A stretch of DNA of 11,223 bases from Lachnospiraceae bacterium (GTDB taxonomy: Bacteria; Bacillota_A; Clostridia; Lachnospirales; Lachnospiraceae): assembly GCA_009911175.1 (NCBI GenBank), contig QXWX01000154.1, forward strand, positions 1 through 11,223, in the 5' to 3' direction. The notes under the pieces are model-generated. The model had not been told where the DNA came from, did no database searches, and was given only the letters and a program-made list of their open reading frames with translations. Shown in pieces: positions 1 through 6,400 of the stretch; the first letter of the stretch is position 1, and the number at the start of each line of letters is the position of its first letter. The translations under genes were made by a program, and so were the position numbers.

Positions 1-58
1 CATCTCGTATCAGCGATTTTCCGAAAATAAATTTACCGCCTTTATTCATCTGTGGCAT
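1..58 (-). CDS. N-terminal fragment of a small protein, possibly AbrB/SpoVT-like (partial)
   Basis: The minus strand encodes 19 codons (MPQMNKGGKFIFGKSLIRD) before running off the left edge of the window. The ATG at 58 is chosen because an AAGGAG ribosome site (69-74) lies 10 bases upstream; the second in-frame Met at 49 would be 19 bases away, which is too far. The N-terminus reminds me of small proteins annotated as AbrB/SpoVT-like regulators in clostridia, but 19 residues cannot prove this. A sigma-70-type promoter and an inverted repeat directly precede it. It has the same orientation as the MerR/TipAS gene upstream and could be its target. Confidence 0.45.
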   Translation of the reverse strand, partial: MPQMNKGGKFIFGKSLIRD

Positions 59-82
59 ATATCATCAACTCCTTTTCTTAAA

Positions 83-96
83 AGTGGAAGTCCACT
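83..96. promoter_or_regulatory. Inverted repeat overlapping -10, operator-like
   Basis: AGTGGA-AG-TCCACT is a perfect 6-bp inverted repeat with a 2-base centre. It overlaps the -10 and start-point region of the minus-strand promoter at 94-122. The loop is too short for a good RNA hairpin, so an operator is more likely. The regulator is unknown. Confidence 0.4.
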
Positions 97-122
97 ATAC
101 CACAAGAAAATTCAAATGTCAC
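94..122 (-). promoter_or_regulatory. Promoter of the left-edge minus-strand gene
   Basis: On the minus strand, GTGACA (117-122) as -35 and TATAGT (94-99) as -10 are separated by exactly 17 bases. The gene's ribosome site and start lie about 25 and 36 bases downstream of the -10. Spacing and hexamers fit a sigma-A promoter well. Confidence 0.55.
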
Positions 123-125
123 TAA

Positions 126-204
126 GGCTCTCTAAAGTGTGGCAAGTTATTTTTCGGCATAGCGAGAATGATTAGTTGTCGGGATATATTTTTTAGAGAG
201 AGCC
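126..204. repeat. Imperfect inverted repeat pair (GGCTCTCTAAA / TTTAGAGAGAGCC)
   Basis: An 11-base arm at 126-136 is matched by a reverse-complementary arm at 192-204 carrying a 2-base insertion, with about 55 bases between them. It lies just after the MerR stop codon. It may form a weak 3' hairpin for the MerR transcript or be the scar of a small insertion. No T-run of terminator type is attached to the hairpin. Confidence 0.35.
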
Positions 205-212
205 TGTTGCCT

Positions 213-1091
213 CTAATTGTTTTCGGAAGCGTTATTCTCCGAGTAGTAATGGAACGCTTTTACGATATAATCAGAAGCCCCCTCTCCATATTTGTTATCA
301 GTCATGTTTTTGATATAATTGCTTGAATATGTGTCGATAAGAACATTGATATAGGGCTTATCGAGGGATACGCTGGTGCTATTTTCCTGTATAAGCCGCA
401 ATAGTTCGTGTACAATGGATTGTATTTTAGGGGAGGAAACATCTTCTGACAAATTAGTGGTTAGTCTGCCATACAGAATATCAGATTGTTTTCCAATTTC
501 TTTCACTTCTTCCGTTAGTTGTGTTTCCATGAGTTCAGAGAAATGCTCTAAATTATGTTTCATGGCTTCGGTGTATTTTTCAATACTGCCGAATTGGTGA
601 ATAGCAAGTTTAGCTACCTCTGCTTCATCATCTTTAATTTTTTGAATAAACATATCAAAATTTTCAATACTTCCCCAGTGCTTGATAACATCATCAGTGC
701 TGTTATTTTTAAAATCCTCTAATGCGGTAATGTAATCAGACAGGTCAAATTCTTTAAAACTCATACATTGCTCTCCTTTCTCTAAGCGGCTAAGAAGCTG
801 TATAAGTTTGTCTGTCCGATTGCGCTTCAGCAAAAGCAATTCTTTTTGTCTTTTGAAAGCATTGATCTTGTCAAAGTCGGGTTTTTGCAGAATTTCTTTA
901 ATCTCTTTCAGCTTAAATCCCAATTCCTTAAAAAACAGGATTTGTTGTAGCTTTTGCAAGGCTTCATCATCATATAGGCGATAGCCGGATTCGGTCAATT
1001 CGCTTGGCTTTAACAATCCAATTTCGTCATAATATTGTAGTGTTCGGGTGCTTATGCCTGTTAATTCTGCAACTTGGCTTATGGTTCGCAT
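213..1091 (-). CDS. MerR-family regulator with C-terminal TipAS antibiotic-recognition domain
   Basis: This 292-aa protein starts MRTISQVAELTGIS and carries a MerR winged-helix domain at residues 1-70 (TGISTRTLQYYDEIGLL, then GYRLYDD). A dimerising coiled coil follows at about 75-115, then a TipAS-like all-alpha ligand domain at about 125-290, where TipAS members bind thiopeptide-type or other bulky antibiotics. I chose the ATG at 1091 rather than the longer reading from 1124 because AAGGAG (1101-1106) sits 9 bases upstream of it and because MerR proteins start at this motif. Length is as expected for TipAL-type proteins, so the gene is intact. Its promoter has MerR geometry, so it probably activates its own expression on ligand binding, and perhaps that of the next minus-strand gene. 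The natural ligand cannot be read from the sequence. Confidence 0.85.
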   Translation of the reverse strand: MRTISQVAELTGISTRTLQYYDEIGLLKPSELTESGYRLYDDEALQKLQQILFFKELGFKLKEIKEILQKPDFDKINAFKRQKELLLLKRNRTDKLIQLLSRLEKGEQCMSFKEFDLSDYITALEDFKNNSTDDVIKHWGSIENFDMFIQKIKDDEAEVAKLAIHQFGSIEKYTEAMKHNLEHFSELMETQLTEEVKEIGKQSDILYGRLTTNLSEDVSSPKIQSIVHELLRLIQENSTSVSLDKPYINVLIDTYSSNYIKNMTDNKYGEGASDYIVKAFHYYSENNASENN

Positions 1092-1167
1092 TCTTATCAG
1101 CTCCTTAAATTTGTGAAGAAGCAAGACAGAGATTGCCGGCTTATTTCTATTCTGCTCCTATGAGAAA

Positions 1168-1198
1168 AGAATACAGTATCACGTTACGTGGAAGTCAA
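1168..1198 (-). promoter_or_regulatory. MerR-type promoter with 19-bp spacer and central dyad
   Basis: On the minus strand, -35 TTGACT (1193-1198) and -10 TATTCT (1168-1173) are 19 bases apart. The spacer contains the dyad CACGT-A-ACGTG (1180-1190). An over-long spacer with a central operator is the hallmark of MerR-activated promoters, where the protein untwists the DNA. The position, about 77 bases upstream of the MerR start codon, indicates autoregulation. Confidence 0.75.
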
Positions 1199-1220
1199 TA
1201 CTTTTTGCTCAAAATTTTTA

Positions 1221-1769
1221 TCACTCATTTTCGGGATATATTTTAACGGATATTCCCCGAACACCTTTTTTGACAATCTTACTGTCATCAAGAATACTCT
1301 GCTTAACAGCGTCTAAATCCTTTGAGAGTGCTTCAATCGCCCGTTGGTGTTCTTCCTCTGACGAGAAGCGTTCCGTATCATTTAAAAGGTTCTCCTGCAA
1401 TTCTCTTGCTTTCATGTATACGCCTAATTTATGATTGAGCAGAGAGTTCTTAAAGGATATTTTAATTGTAGAGGGATTGAAACTTCCGTCCTCGTACCTT
1501 TCTGCTTCAAAGTTCATATCTAATTGTTCGTCCATTTTCAAAATCAAAGACAATACATCTGACACTGTTTCTATATCAAAATCCATGAAAACATTGATAC
1601 TGATACCCAAAGCATTTGCAATTTTCATCAGTTGGTCGGGCTTGGGATTGCGGATGCCATACTCATATTTTTTTATTGTGGCGGAATTGATGCCGGAAAG
1701 CTGACCGAGCGTTTCCTGTGATATGCCACGCAAATTCCGAAAGTGTTTAATCTTTTCCCCGGTAGTCAT
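1221..1769 (-). CDS. XRE/cI-like repressor of the element
   Basis: The 182-aa protein has an N-terminal XRE helix-turn-helix at residues 4-60 (KIKHFRNLRGISQETLGQLSGINSATIKKYEYG, then PKPDQLMKIANALGI). The remaining 120 residues are charged and helical, probably for dimerisation; no LexA-type peptidase motif is visible. The ATG at 1769 has GGAGG (1777-1781) 7 bases upstream. It is divergent from xis-int, and the shared intergenic region holds three similar operator-like sites, one of them over its own likely -35. By analogy with phage and ICE switches it should repress excision and integration genes and regulate itself. The absence of a peptidase domain suggests relief by an antirepressor, partner protease or dilution rather than self-cleavage. 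Confidence 0.8.
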   Translation of the reverse strand: MTTGEKIKHFRNLRGISQETLGQLSGINSATIKKYEYGIRNPKPDQLMKIANALGISINVFMDFDIETVSDVLSLILKMDEQLDMNFEAERYEDGSFNPSTIKISFKNSLLNHKLGVYMKARELQENLLNDTERFSSEEEHQRAIEALSKDLDAVKQSILDDSKIVKKGVRGISVKIYPENE

Positions 1770-1814
1770 GCCAATACCTCCAAATTTATGTGTTTTTCGT
1801 TAGTGCTTAGTTCA

Positions 1815-1843
1815 ATTCTATCACATCAGGACACATTTGTGTA
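1815..1843 (-). promoter_or_regulatory. Probable promoter of the XRE repressor gene
   Basis: On the minus strand, -10 TAGAAT (1815-1820) and a weak -35 TACACA (1838-1843) are separated by 17 bases. The -35 lies inside operator-like site O1, which would allow autoregulation. The weak -35 makes this tentative. Confidence 0.45.
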
Positions 1844-1913
1844 TTAAAATAAATACTTGACGTTCACAAAAGTGTACCGTATAATAGAAACACAAAGGTC
1901 ACATATGTGTACC
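1829..1913. promoter_or_regulatory. Three repeated 17-bp operator-like sites (O1, O2, O3)
   Basis: O1 (1829-1845, GGACACATTTGTGTATT), O2 (1862-1878, GTTCACAAAAGTGTACC) and O3 (1897-1913, GGTCACATATGTGTACC) share a dyad of the form TCACA-N3-GTGTA. Their starts are 33 and 35 bases apart, about three helical turns. O1 covers the likely -35 of the repressor promoter, O2 fills the -35/-10 spacer of the xis promoter and O3 lies just past its start point. The XRE protein encoded alongside is the obvious ligand. Confidence 0.75.
1857..1885 (+). promoter_or_regulatory. Strong promoter for the xis-int operon
   Basis: TTGACG (1857-1862) and a perfect TATAAT (1880-1885) are separated by 17 bases. The xis start codon is 57 bases beyond the -10. 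The spacer is occupied by operator-like site O2, so RNA polymerase and repressor would compete. Confidence 0.8.
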
Positions 1914-1942
1914 TAAAATAAAAAAGGAAAGGGAAGGACTAT

Positions 1943-2137
1943 ATGGAGAATGGAAAGAAAATGTATGTAACGGCAGAGGAAGCGGCTGAAATGCTTGGTG
2001 TATCAACGGGTTATGCCTATAAGATTATCCGGGGGCTGAATGAGGAACTGAAAGCAAAGGGCTATCGGACAATCTGCGGCAAAGTCCCGACAAAATACTT
2101 TGAAGAAAAATTCTACGGTCTGACCGTAGCCATGTAG
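1943..2137 (+). CDS. xis: Excisionase-like small HTH protein
   Basis: This 64-aa protein has a single helix-turn-helix (TAEEAAEMLGVSTGYAYKIIRGLN, about residues 10-33) of the MerR-like/excisionase type, with a short basic wing and C-terminal tail (GYRTICGKVPTKYFEEKFYG). It starts at the ATG at 1943 behind a GGGAAGG purine tract, directly downstream of the strong repressed promoter, and ends 15 bases before the integrase gene. Small HTH proteins placed just before Tn916-like integrases act as recombination directionality factors, bending the att DNA to favour excision. Assignment rests on size, fold and position; it might instead be a transcriptional activator. Confidence 0.75.
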   Translation: MENGKKMYVTAEEAAEMLGVSTGYAYKIIRGLNEELKAKGYRTICGKVPTKYFEEKFYGLTVAM

Positions 2138-2152
2138 GAAAGGAGAGATTTT

Positions 2153-3217
2153 ATGTCAGCGACAAGGGACGGAAAGATGTGGCGTTGCCAGTTCTATTAT
2201 AAGGACTGGCAGGGCGTAAGCCACAAGAAGAATAAGCGGGGATTTAAGACAAAAGCGGAAGCGGAGCAATGGGAGCGTGACTTTCTGCAACAGCAGCAGA
2301 GGAATTTAGACATCAATTTTGAAAACTTCGTACAAATCTATTATGAGGATATGGAACACCGTCTGCGTGAAAATACCATGCGTACAAAGAAATTCATTAT
2401 TGACTTAAAAATCATTCCGTATTTCAAGAAAAAAAACATGAATGAGATTAAGGCTTCCGACATTCGGGCATGGCAAAATGCACTGATGAAAAAAGGCTAT
2501 TCGGAAACGTATCTGAAAACAGTCAATAACCAGTTGTCGGCAATCTTCAATTATGCGGTTCGGTATTATGATTTGAAAGACAATCCTTGCCGGAAAGCCG
2601 GGAGTATCGGAAAGAGCCACGCCGGGGAAAAGGAGTTTTGGACGAAGCAGGAATTTAAGCAGTTTCTTGTGACTGTGGAGAACAAGCCGGAAACAAAAAT
2701 GGCGTTTCTTCTCCTTTACTGGACGGGCATGAGGATTGGGGAATTACTTGCTATAACCTATAATGATATTGATTTAGAGAAACGTACCATTTCCGTAAAC
2801 AAATCTTATCAGCGGATAGAGGGCAGGGACATTATCACACCGCCTAAAACGCCAAAGAGCAAGCGTATCATAACGATACCGCCGTTTTTGACGGAAGAAT
2901 TAAAGGAGTACATTTCGCATTTATACGGAATTATGGCAGACGAAAGAATGTTCCGTTTTACAAAATCCTATATGGAGCATGAAATTATCAGAGGTATCAA
3001 GGCTTCCGGGGTAAAAAGAATACGTTTGCACGATATTCGTCATAGTCACGCTTCATTACTTGTGGAAATGGGATTTACGCCATTAGCGATTGCGGAACGG
3101 TTGGGACATGAGAAAATCGAAACAACATTAAATACTTATTCACATTTATATCCCAATAAGCAGGGGGAACTTGCGGATAAATTGGAGATTGAGAACAGCA
3201 GGGAGGAAGAAGAATGA
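2153..3217 (+). CDS. int: Tyrosine recombinase/integrase (Tn916-like)
   Basis: The 354-aa protein has the expected architecture. Residues 1-50 form an arm-binding domain (WRCQFYYKDWQG, then RGFKTKAEAEQW), residues 55-140 a SAM-like core-binding domain, and residues 160-345 the catalytic domain. The tyrosine-recombinase residues are visible: Arg194 (TGMRIGEL), Lys232 in the beta-hairpin (PKTPKSKR), His293 and Arg296 (LHDIRHSHAS), His319 (LGHE) and nucleophile Tyr329 (NTYSHLY). It starts at the ATG at 2153 with GGAAAGGAGAG upstream and overlaps the next gene by ATGA. It should cut and join attL/attR/attP with the help of Xis. Its placement near an end, reading into the element, fits an IME. The target site cannot be deduced from the protein. 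Confidence 0.95.
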   Translation: MSATRDGKMWRCQFYYKDWQGVSHKKNKRGFKTKAEAEQWERDFLQQQQRNLDINFENFVQIYYEDMEHRLRENTMRTKKFIIDLKIIPYFKKKNMNEIKASDIRAWQNALMKKGYSETYLKTVNNQLSAIFNYAVRYYDLKDNPCRKAGSIGKSHAGEKEFWTKQEFKQFLVTVENKPETKMAFLLLYWTGMRIGELLAITYNDIDLEKRTISVNKSYQRIEGRDIITPPKTPKSKRIITIPPFLTEELKEYISHLYGIMADERMFRFTKSYMEHEIIRGIKASGVKRIRLHDIRHSHASLLVEMGFTPLAIAERLGHEKIETTLNTYSHLYPNKQGELADKLEIENSREEEE

Positions 3218-3603
3218 GCGGAGTGCATAAATACCCGACAATCAGCTTTCGCATTTCCCCCAGAGAGAGGGAAGAAATCGAAGCGAAGATTTTAGCAAGC
3301 GGACTTTCTAAGAAAGATTATTTTGTCCGTTCCTGCATTTATAACCGGGTGTGCGTGGTCGGTAAAAAAGAACTGGTTTATCAGTTGGTAGAGGAGCTAA
3401 AGATAATGCAGACAAATATCCGGGAAGTGACAGAACAGTTTGAAAAGACAGAGATTGATTTAACGCCGGAGGGATTGGAAGATATGCGGAATGACTGTCT
3501 TGATATGCTGAAAGCTATCCTGTGGGTGTTGGACGGAGCAAAATATCTGTGGCAGGGAAGCACCAACGGAGAAGAAAAAAGCCCCGACAGCGGCAACTGT
3601 TAG
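3214..3603 (+). CDS. MobC-like mobilization accessory protein
   Basis: This 129-aa protein opens with a ribbon-helix-helix-like segment (residues 8-43: TISFRISPREREEIEAKI, then GLSKKDYFVRSCI), followed by a helical region with acidic and hydrophobic heptads and a polar tail. That is the layout of plasmid relaxosome proteins of the MobC/RHH group, which bind near oriT and help the relaxase reach the nic site. Its ATG overlaps the int stop codon (ATGA), so translation is probably coupled and it shares the repressor-controlled operon. The last codons and the stop form the left arm and loop of an RNA hairpin. A transcription-regulatory role is the main alternative. Confidence 0.7.
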   Translation: MSGVHKYPTISFRISPREREEIEAKILASGLSKKDYFVRSCIYNRVCVVGKKELVYQLVEELKIMQTNIREVTEQFEKTEIDLTPEGLEDMRNDCLDMLKAILWVLDGAKYLWQGSTNGEEKSPDSGNC

Positions 3604-3633
3604 GGCTGTGATAACTGGAAAACCTCTGTTATC
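3580..3633 (+). other. Two consecutive hairpins at the mobC stop codon
   Basis: AGCCC-CG-ACAG (3580-3590) pairs with CTGT-TA-GGGCT (3597-3607) around a CGGCAA loop. GATAAC (3610-3615) pairs with GTTATC (3628-3633). The first hairpin spans the mobC stop. There is no T-run, so it is not a standard terminator. It could be an attenuator, an RNA-processing site or part of a replication or mobilization site for the ATPase gene that follows. Confidence 0.5.
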
Positions 3634-3701
3634 AACCTCACAATATTAGTATAGCAAAGGTTTCTTCCAGTGGCAACGATTTTTCAGAAATGGAGGGCAT
3701 T

Positions 3702-4679
3702 ATGGAAGAAACAAAAATCGAATTACAGTTGATTAAATTGTCGGAGATACAGTCGCAGGAAGTTTCTTGGCTGTGGTTTCCGTTTATCCCTTATGGCAAG
3801 CTGACTATTGTTCAAGGCGATCCGGGCGATGGAAAGACAACATTTGTACTGAATATAGCGGCGAAATTGTCAAAAGGAGAGGATATAGACAGTGAAATGA
3901 AACTGACAGAGCCTTTGAATGTAATCTATCAGAGTGCAGAGGACGGGCTTGCCGATACGGTAAAGCCCCGGTTAGAGCAGGCGGGGGCAGACTGTGGGAA
4001 AATTTCGGTCATTGATGAAAAGATTAAATCACTTTCCATGATAGATGAACGGTTAGAGCAAGCTATTATCAAAACAGGCGCAAAGCTGTTGATTTTAGAC
4101 CCGATACAAGCCTATTTGGGCGGCGGTATGGATATGAACCGGGCAAACGAAGCAAGGGATATGACAAAGAAATTAGCAGCACTGGCAGAGAGATACCAGT
4201 GTGCGATTGTCCTTGTCGGGCATATGAACAAAGCGGCAGGAAATAAGGCGGCATACCGGGGCATGGGTTCGATTGATTTCTTTGCAGTTGCTAGAAGTGT
4301 TCTATTAGTTGGCAGGATAGAAGGAGAAGAAAATATAAGGGCTGTGGTGCAGATTAAAAACAACCTTGCTGCGTTCGGACACCCAAAAGCATTTGCACTG
4401 TCGGAGGACGGTTTTCAATGGTTAGGTGATTATGAGATTACCGCTGATGAAGTCTTAGGCGGCATTGCCCCAAAAGCAAATAAAATGGAACAGGCGAAAC
4501 GGCTACTCCGGGAACTGGCAGAAACAAACAACGCCATGCAGAGCAATGAGATTTTCAGTCTTGCGGACGAACAGGGCATATCGAAGCGGACACTGGAAAA
4601 TGCAAAGAAAGAGCTAGGCGTCCGTGCAAAGCGGATAAACAATACATGGTATTGGGAACTGGATAAAATCAGACAGTGA
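3702..4679 (+). CDS. RepA-like hexameric RecA-fold ATPase/helicase
   Basis: The start is placed at the ATG at 3702 (MEETKIELQ) because the earlier ATG at 3690 overlaps the GGAGGG ribosome site at 3692-3697. The 325-aa protein has Walker A GDPGDGKTT (residues 39-47), Walker B LLILDP (129-134) and a DnaB/RecA-like GHMNKAAGNKAAYRGMGS stretch (173-190) containing the sensor His and Arg. A C-terminal winged-helix-like domain follows at about 260-320 (ISKRTLENAKKELGV). This is the AAA_25/RSF1010 RepA-like group found in mobilizable elements, where it is thought to unwind DNA for replication of the excised circle or for transfer. It ends in a GTGA overlap with a doubtful small ORF and immediately precedes an iteron-like repeat region, which supports a replication role. 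Confidence 0.8.
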   Translation: MEETKIELQLIKLSEIQSQEVSWLWFPFIPYGKLTIVQGDPGDGKTTFVLNIAAKLSKGEDIDSEMKLTEPLNVIYQSAEDGLADTVKPRLEQAGADCGKISVIDEKIKSLSMIDERLEQAIIKTGAKLLILDPIQAYLGGGMDMNRANEARDMTKKLAALAERYQCAIVLVGHMNKAAGNKAAYRGMGSIDFFAVARSVLLVGRIEGEENIRAVVQIKNNLAAFGHPKAFALSEDGFQWLGDYEITADEVLGGIAPKANKMEQAKRLLRELAETNNAMQSNEIFSLADEQGISKRTLENAKKELGVRAKRINNTWYWELDKIRQ

Positions 4680-4692
4680 CGGACAGGCAAGG

Positions 4693-4797
4693 CAACAGCG
4701 CAACAATGCAGAGTATTAGAATTTTGCAGTCTTGGAATTGCGTTCTTGAAGATTGCAAGGTTGCAAAGATTATAGACATTGCAATGTTGCGCTGTTG
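4693..4797. repeat. 13-bp perfect inverted repeat flanking TTGC direct repeats
   Basis: CAACAGCGCAACA (4693-4705) is exactly complementary to TGTTGCGCTGTTG (4785-4797), and the inner flanks (AATGC / GCAAT) extend it with mismatches. TTGC recurs on the same strand at 4724, 4738, 4753, 4761, 4779 and 4787. The block ATTGCAA-N-GTTGC occurs twice, at 4752-4764 and 4778-4790, 26 bases apart. Coming directly after a replication-type ATPase, these may be iterons of an origin, or relaxosome protein sites. Confidence 0.55.
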
Positions 4798-4821
4798 GGA
4801 GGAAGCCGGGAAGCGGCGGTA

Positions 4822-5010
4822 TCAAGGCGGCGAAAAGCCGCCCCGTCCGGTAGGACGGAAAAGCCCCCGGCAGGGCGCAAAACCCGCTTGCGGGTTGCAT
4901 TTTTGTTGGCGTAGCTGACAAAAGTGCTTTTGCGTTACTTTCGCAGAAAGTAACAAAGGCTATGCGCCGTATTCGGCGCTCATTACCCGATAGGGAGAAA
5001 GGGAAATTTA
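4822..5010. other. Probable oriT region: series of hairpins before the relaxase gene
   Basis: Five inverted repeats follow each other: GGCGGC/GCCGCC (4826-4842), CCGTCC/GGACGG (4843-4858), AACCCGC/GCGGGTT (4881-4896), GTTACTTTC/GAAAGTAAC (4934-4954, 3-base loop) and GCGCCG/CGGCGC (4964-4979). A smaller CAAAAG/CTTTTG pair (4919-4932) abuts the fourth. In MobV systems such as pMV158, oriT lies immediately upstream of the mob gene and contains inverted repeats around nic, so this is the expected place. The exact nic base cannot be named. No convincing gene lies in 4680-5010. Confidence 0.6.
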
Positions 5011-6381
5011 TTGAAACGGACAATCAGCGTTATGACAGGGAAAGGCTCTGTCAACCACAACAGCAGAAAATTCCATGCAAAGAATACTGACCCGGAGCGG
5101 AGCTGTCTGAATGTGGAATACTGCAATGAAAATATCAAGGACGTATACCATGAATTATTTGATGAATCACTCGCCCGGTACAATGAGAAGCAGACCAGAA
5201 GTGACCGCATAATTGATGATTATTATGGGAAAATCTGTTCCGGCAAACAGGAGAAGCCATTCCATGAGATTATTTTACAAATCGGAAACAAGGACGATAT
5301 GGGGGCAAAGACAGAGGACGGACAGCTTGCGGCAAAAATACTTGATGAATATATGCAGGACTTTCAGCGGCGCAATCCTACATTGAGAGTGTTCTCTGCT
5401 TATCTCCACATGGATGAAGCCACGCCACATCTGCATATAGATTTTATACCCTATACGACTGGAAGTAAGAGGGGGCTTGAAACAAGGGTGTCATTAAAAA
5501 AGGCATTGGCAGAACTCGGCTTTAAGGGCGGCACAAGGAGCGAAACGGAGCGTAACCAGTGGGTAGCGGCAGAAAAGGAACGGCTTGCGGAGATTATGTT
5601 GCAACATGGTATTGAGTGGGAGAAAAAAGGAACACATGAGAAACATTTATCCGTTTTGGATTTTGAGAAAAAGGAGCGTGCAAAAGAAGTTGCCGAACTG
5701 GAACAGACAATCTCCGGCAGTAAAAAGGAATTATCCAATATTCTTCATCAGCAGATTGCGGCAGGACAGGAAACGGAGCAGATACGGAAAGAGGGAGAAG
5801 CAATCCGGCAGGAAGTATCGGAACTTACCGCAACAAATCATCTGCTGAAAGAGCAAACGGAAACACTGATAGGGGATAAAGAAAAGCTGTTATCCGAAAA
5901 TGAAAAATTGGAGAAACAGCAGAAAAAGTTACAGCAGGAAATCAACAAAATGGTGCAGTCAAAGGAAGTCATGGAGCGCAATATTCACGCCTATGATGAA
6001 GATGTGAAATGGCAGTTGGCAGAGCCGGGGGCATTGATGAGCGCAAAGGCATACCGGGATAAAAAGGCTTTACCCCTTATGGAGAAATTGAAAGAAGTGG
6101 TAAAAAATCTGACTATCAAATGCGTACAGCTTGCAGAACAAAGCAAGAAGCTGACCGTCAAAGTGGACGGACAACAGAAACAGATTAGCCGCTTGACGGA
6201 TAAGGTCATGGAGCAGAGCGACACCATAGACCGATTGCAGGAAAAAGCGTCTGATTTGGAGCGTTTGGAGCGTCATTTGGGCAGGGAACAGGTGCAGTCG
6301 ATAGTGGAACGGTCTAAGGTATTAGAACAGGCAGAAAGGGCAAATAAACGCCTGAAACGTACCTTTGAAATGAGCCGATAG
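5011..6381 (+). CDS. mobV: MobV-family relaxase (Pre/Mob plasmid recombination enzyme)
   Basis: The 456-aa protein begins MKRTISVMTGKGSVNHNSRKFHAKN; the HAKN (22-25) is the N-terminal MobV motif. The metal-binding motif HMDEATPHLHIDFIP (133-147) supplies His133, His140 and His142 with adjacent acidic residues. These families nick oriT and remain bound to the 5' end, as pMV158 MobM does. Residues about 218-345 form a long charged coiled coil, typical of the dimerisation/membrane-association half, and the last 110 residues are again helical. The start is TTG at 5011, supported by GGGAGAAAGGG just upstream and by the family N-terminus; an ATG start would remove essential residues. It is transcribed with the next small gene. 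Without type IV secretion genes here, transfer would need a helper element. Confidence 0.9.
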   Translation: MKRTISVMTGKGSVNHNSRKFHAKNTDPERSCLNVEYCNENIKDVYHELFDESLARYNEKQTRSDRIIDDYYGKICSGKQEKPFHEIILQIGNKDDMGAKTEDGQLAAKILDEYMQDFQRRNPTLRVFSAYLHMDEATPHLHIDFIPYTTGSKRGLETRVSLKKALAELGFKGGTRSETERNQWVAAEKERLAEIMLQHGIEWEKKGTHEKHLSVLDFEKKERAKEVAELEQTISGSKKELSNILHQQIAAGQETEQIRKEGEAIRQEVSELTATNHLLKEQTETLIGDKEKLLSENEKLEKQQKKLQQEINKMVQSKEVMERNIHAYDEDVKWQLAEPGALMSAKAYRDKKALPLMEKLKEVVKNLTIKCVQLAEQSKKLTVKVDGQQKQISRLTDKVMEQSDTIDRLQEKASDLERLERHLGREQVQSIVERSKVLEQAERANKRLKRTFEMSR

Positions 6382-6400
6382 GAAAGGGGGATTGGTAGAT

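Noticed and set aside
4752..4790. The TTGC repeats as a CRISPR array
   Set aside because: Repeat units are far too short and irregular, there are no spacers of constant length, and no cas genes are present.
4676..4918. An 80-codon plus-strand frame starting with GTG that overlaps the ATPase stop codon
   Set aside because: It runs through the inverted repeats and GC-rich hairpins of the probable origin/oriT region, and its Arg/Pro/Gly-rich tail simply reflects those hairpins. No good ribosome site was identified and no family was recognised.
4430..5023. A 197-codon minus-strand frame across the ATPase 3' end and hairpin region
   Set aside because: It is antisense to a clear gene and to the repeat region, with low-complexity Ser/Phe/Pro composition and no recognisable domain.
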